Below, in pieces: positions 62,961 to 64,000 of a stretch of DNA of 64,000 nucleotides (positions within the stretch are counted from its first letter, which is position 1; each line of letters opens with the position of its first letter). The stretch is from UBA4742 sp963785815 (lineage in GTDB: Bacteria; Actinomycetota; Acidimicrobiia; Acidimicrobiales; Acidimicrobilacustridaceae): the NCBI GenBank assembly GCA_963785815.1, contig CAWAWN010000003.1, forward strand, positions 1,302,001 through 1,366,000, in the 5' to 3' direction. The position numbers and the translations under genes are program-made. Below the pieces are notes generated by a model. It saw nothing but the letters and a program-made list of their open reading frames with translations. It did not search any database and was not told the DNA's origin.

Positions 62961-64000
62961 TGCGCGTCCTCCTGTCGTGGCTGCGGGATTTCGCGCCCAT
63001 CGAGGGCGACCCGGTCGAGTTGGGGGAGAACCTGAGCGACCTGGGCATGGCCGTCGAGTCCATCGAGTACCCCGGCGCCGGGCTGGACGGGATCGTGGTG
63101 GCCCGGGTGCTCGAGCTGCGGGCGCACCCCAACGCTGACCGCATGCAGCTGGTGGACGTCGACGCCGGCGACGGCCAGGCGCTGCAGATCTGCTGTGGGG
63201 CCTTCAACATGGCGGTGGGCGACCTGGTGCCGCTGGCCACCATCGGCACGGTCATGCCCAACGGCATGAAGATCGAGCGCAGCAAGAAGCGGGGGGAGTG
63301 GTCCAACGGGATGCTGTGCTCTGGTCGGGAGCTGGGCCTGGGCGACGACCACGCCGGCATCTGGATCCTGTCGGTCGACGAGCCGCCCGGCACCGATCTG
63401 CGGGCCGCCCTGGGCATCGAGGCCGACGTCCTCTACGACCTGGAGATCAACCCCAACCGACCAGACGCCATGTCCGTCGCTGGCGTGGCCCGCGACCTGG
63501 CTGCCCGCCTGGGGGTGCCCTTCCACCTGCCCGAGCCCGGGGTGCCGTCGGCCGGCGACGGCCCCCCGAGTCGACCGGCTTCGGTGGAGATCCTCGACCC
63601 CGACATCTGCGGTCGCTTCTACACGCGGGTGCTCGAAGGCGTGCAGATCGGGCCCTCGCCGGCATGGATCGCCGACCGGCTGGTGGCGCTGGGCATGCGC
63701 CCGATCAACTGCGTGGTCGACGCCTCGAACTACGTGATGCTCGAGTTGGGCCAGCCCACCCACACCTACGACCTGGACCGGTTGGCGGTCGGTGCCGACG
63801 GGACCGCCGGGCTGCGGGTGCGTCGGGGTCGCGACGGCGAGACCCTCGAGACGCTCGACGGCGTGGTCCGCACGGTGGGCCCGGGCGACGCGGTGATCAC
63901 CGACGCCGACGACGTGGCCGTCGGGCTGGCCGGGGTGATGGGCGGCGCCTCGACCGAGATCTCCGACACGACCACATCGGTCCTGCTCGAGCTGGCCTGG
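62960..64000 (+). CDS. pheT: Phenylalanyl-tRNA synthetase beta subunit (5' part)
   Basis: The first 347 codons of PheT, cut by the window end with no stop in frame. The sequence opens MRVLLSWLRDFAPIEGDPVE and contains the tRNA-binding EMAP/OB domain (VVARVLELRAHPNADRMQLV, SNGMLCSGRELGLG) and DLEINPNRPDAMSV. The B3/B4 editing domain begins with RFYTRVLEGVQIGPSPAWI and RPINCVVDASNYVMLELGQP. Everything visible is intact. Confidence 0.96.
   Translation, partial: MRVLLSWLRDFAPIEGDPVELGENLSDLGMAVESIEYPGAGLDGIVVARVLELRAHPNADRMQLVDVDAGDGQALQICCGAFNMAVGDLVPLATIGTVMPNGMKIERSKKRGEWSNGMLCSGRELGLGDDHAGIWILSVDEPPGTDLRAALGIEADVLYDLEINPNRPDAMSVAGVARDLAARLGVPFHLPEPGVPSAGDGPPSRPASVEILDPDICGRFYTRVLEGVQIGPSPAWIADRLVALGMRPINCVVDASNYVMLELGQPTHTYDLDRLAVGADGTAGLRVRRGRDGETLETLDGVVRTVGPGDAVITDADDVAVGLAGVMGGASTEISDTTTSVLLELAW

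Overview
This window is a gene-dense, very GC-rich stretch of an actinobacterial chromosome. The gene order secD-secF-apt-rel, hisS-aspS, alaS-ruvX-mltG-aroE, aroC-aroB-aroQ-pepP-efp-nusB, pyrR-pyrB-pyrC-carA-carB-pyrD-pyrF-mihF-gmk-rpoZ-coaBC-metK-priA, def-fmt-rsmB, ribD-ribE-ribBA-ribH, hisG, DUF1844-infC-rpmI-rplT and pheS-pheT is the conserved actinobacterial backbone. GTG starts are frequent, neighbouring genes often overlap by GTGA, ATGA or TGATG, and integration host factor mIHF is present. I infer an Actinomycetota member, most likely of the class Acidimicrobiia (Iamia/Ilumatobacter-like). The class placement is an inference from order and style, not from a search.

Layout. 1-5107: Sec translocon accessory proteins, adenine salvage and the (p)ppGpp enzyme. 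5108-10200: a looser accessory zone with a hexapeptide acetyltransferase abutting a decapitated serine-hydrolase fragment, a small membrane protein, a lipoprotein joining an eight-bladed PQQ-type propeller to a sedolisin-like protease, and a DUF4177-like gene. 10265-20517: tRNA synthetases, RarA, RuvX and MltG. 20514-28850: shikimate pathway (including an AroC-AroK fusion), prepilin peptidase, Xaa-Pro peptidase, EF-P and NusB. 28857-37986: PyrR-controlled pyrimidine operon. 38023-45000: a secreted beta-helix protein, then mIHF, Gmk, RNAP omega, CoaBC, MetK and PriA. 45110-48934: divergent rRNA-methylase and def-fmt-rsmB units. 48944-54542: Mog and riboflavin synthesis. 54551-58460: repeats, a VIT1 transporter, a lipoprotein, HisG, a cold-shock-like protein and DUF1844. 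58561-64000: the infC ribosomal operon, a TrmH methylase, a PPOX protein and pheST (pheT cut by the window edge).

Regulation visible in the DNA. Many transcription units start with a TANNNT -10 hexamer only 6-9 nt before the start codon, implying leaderless mRNAs. One such site at 46286-46295 is shared by two divergent genes. The pyrimidine operon has a PyrR-binding hairpin just before pyrR. infC begins with an AUA codon behind a structured leader. The most unusual structure is at 51461-51564: four 26-bp tandem repeats between ribE and ribBA, each a nine-codon mini-ORF whose stop overlaps the next start, forming an unbroken chain of coupled starts into ribBA. Other unexplained structure includes 8 x 30-bp repeats before pheS, 3 x 98-bp repeats after ribH and several long intergenic hairpins. 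No rRNA, tRNA, CRISPR array or insertion sequence was found.
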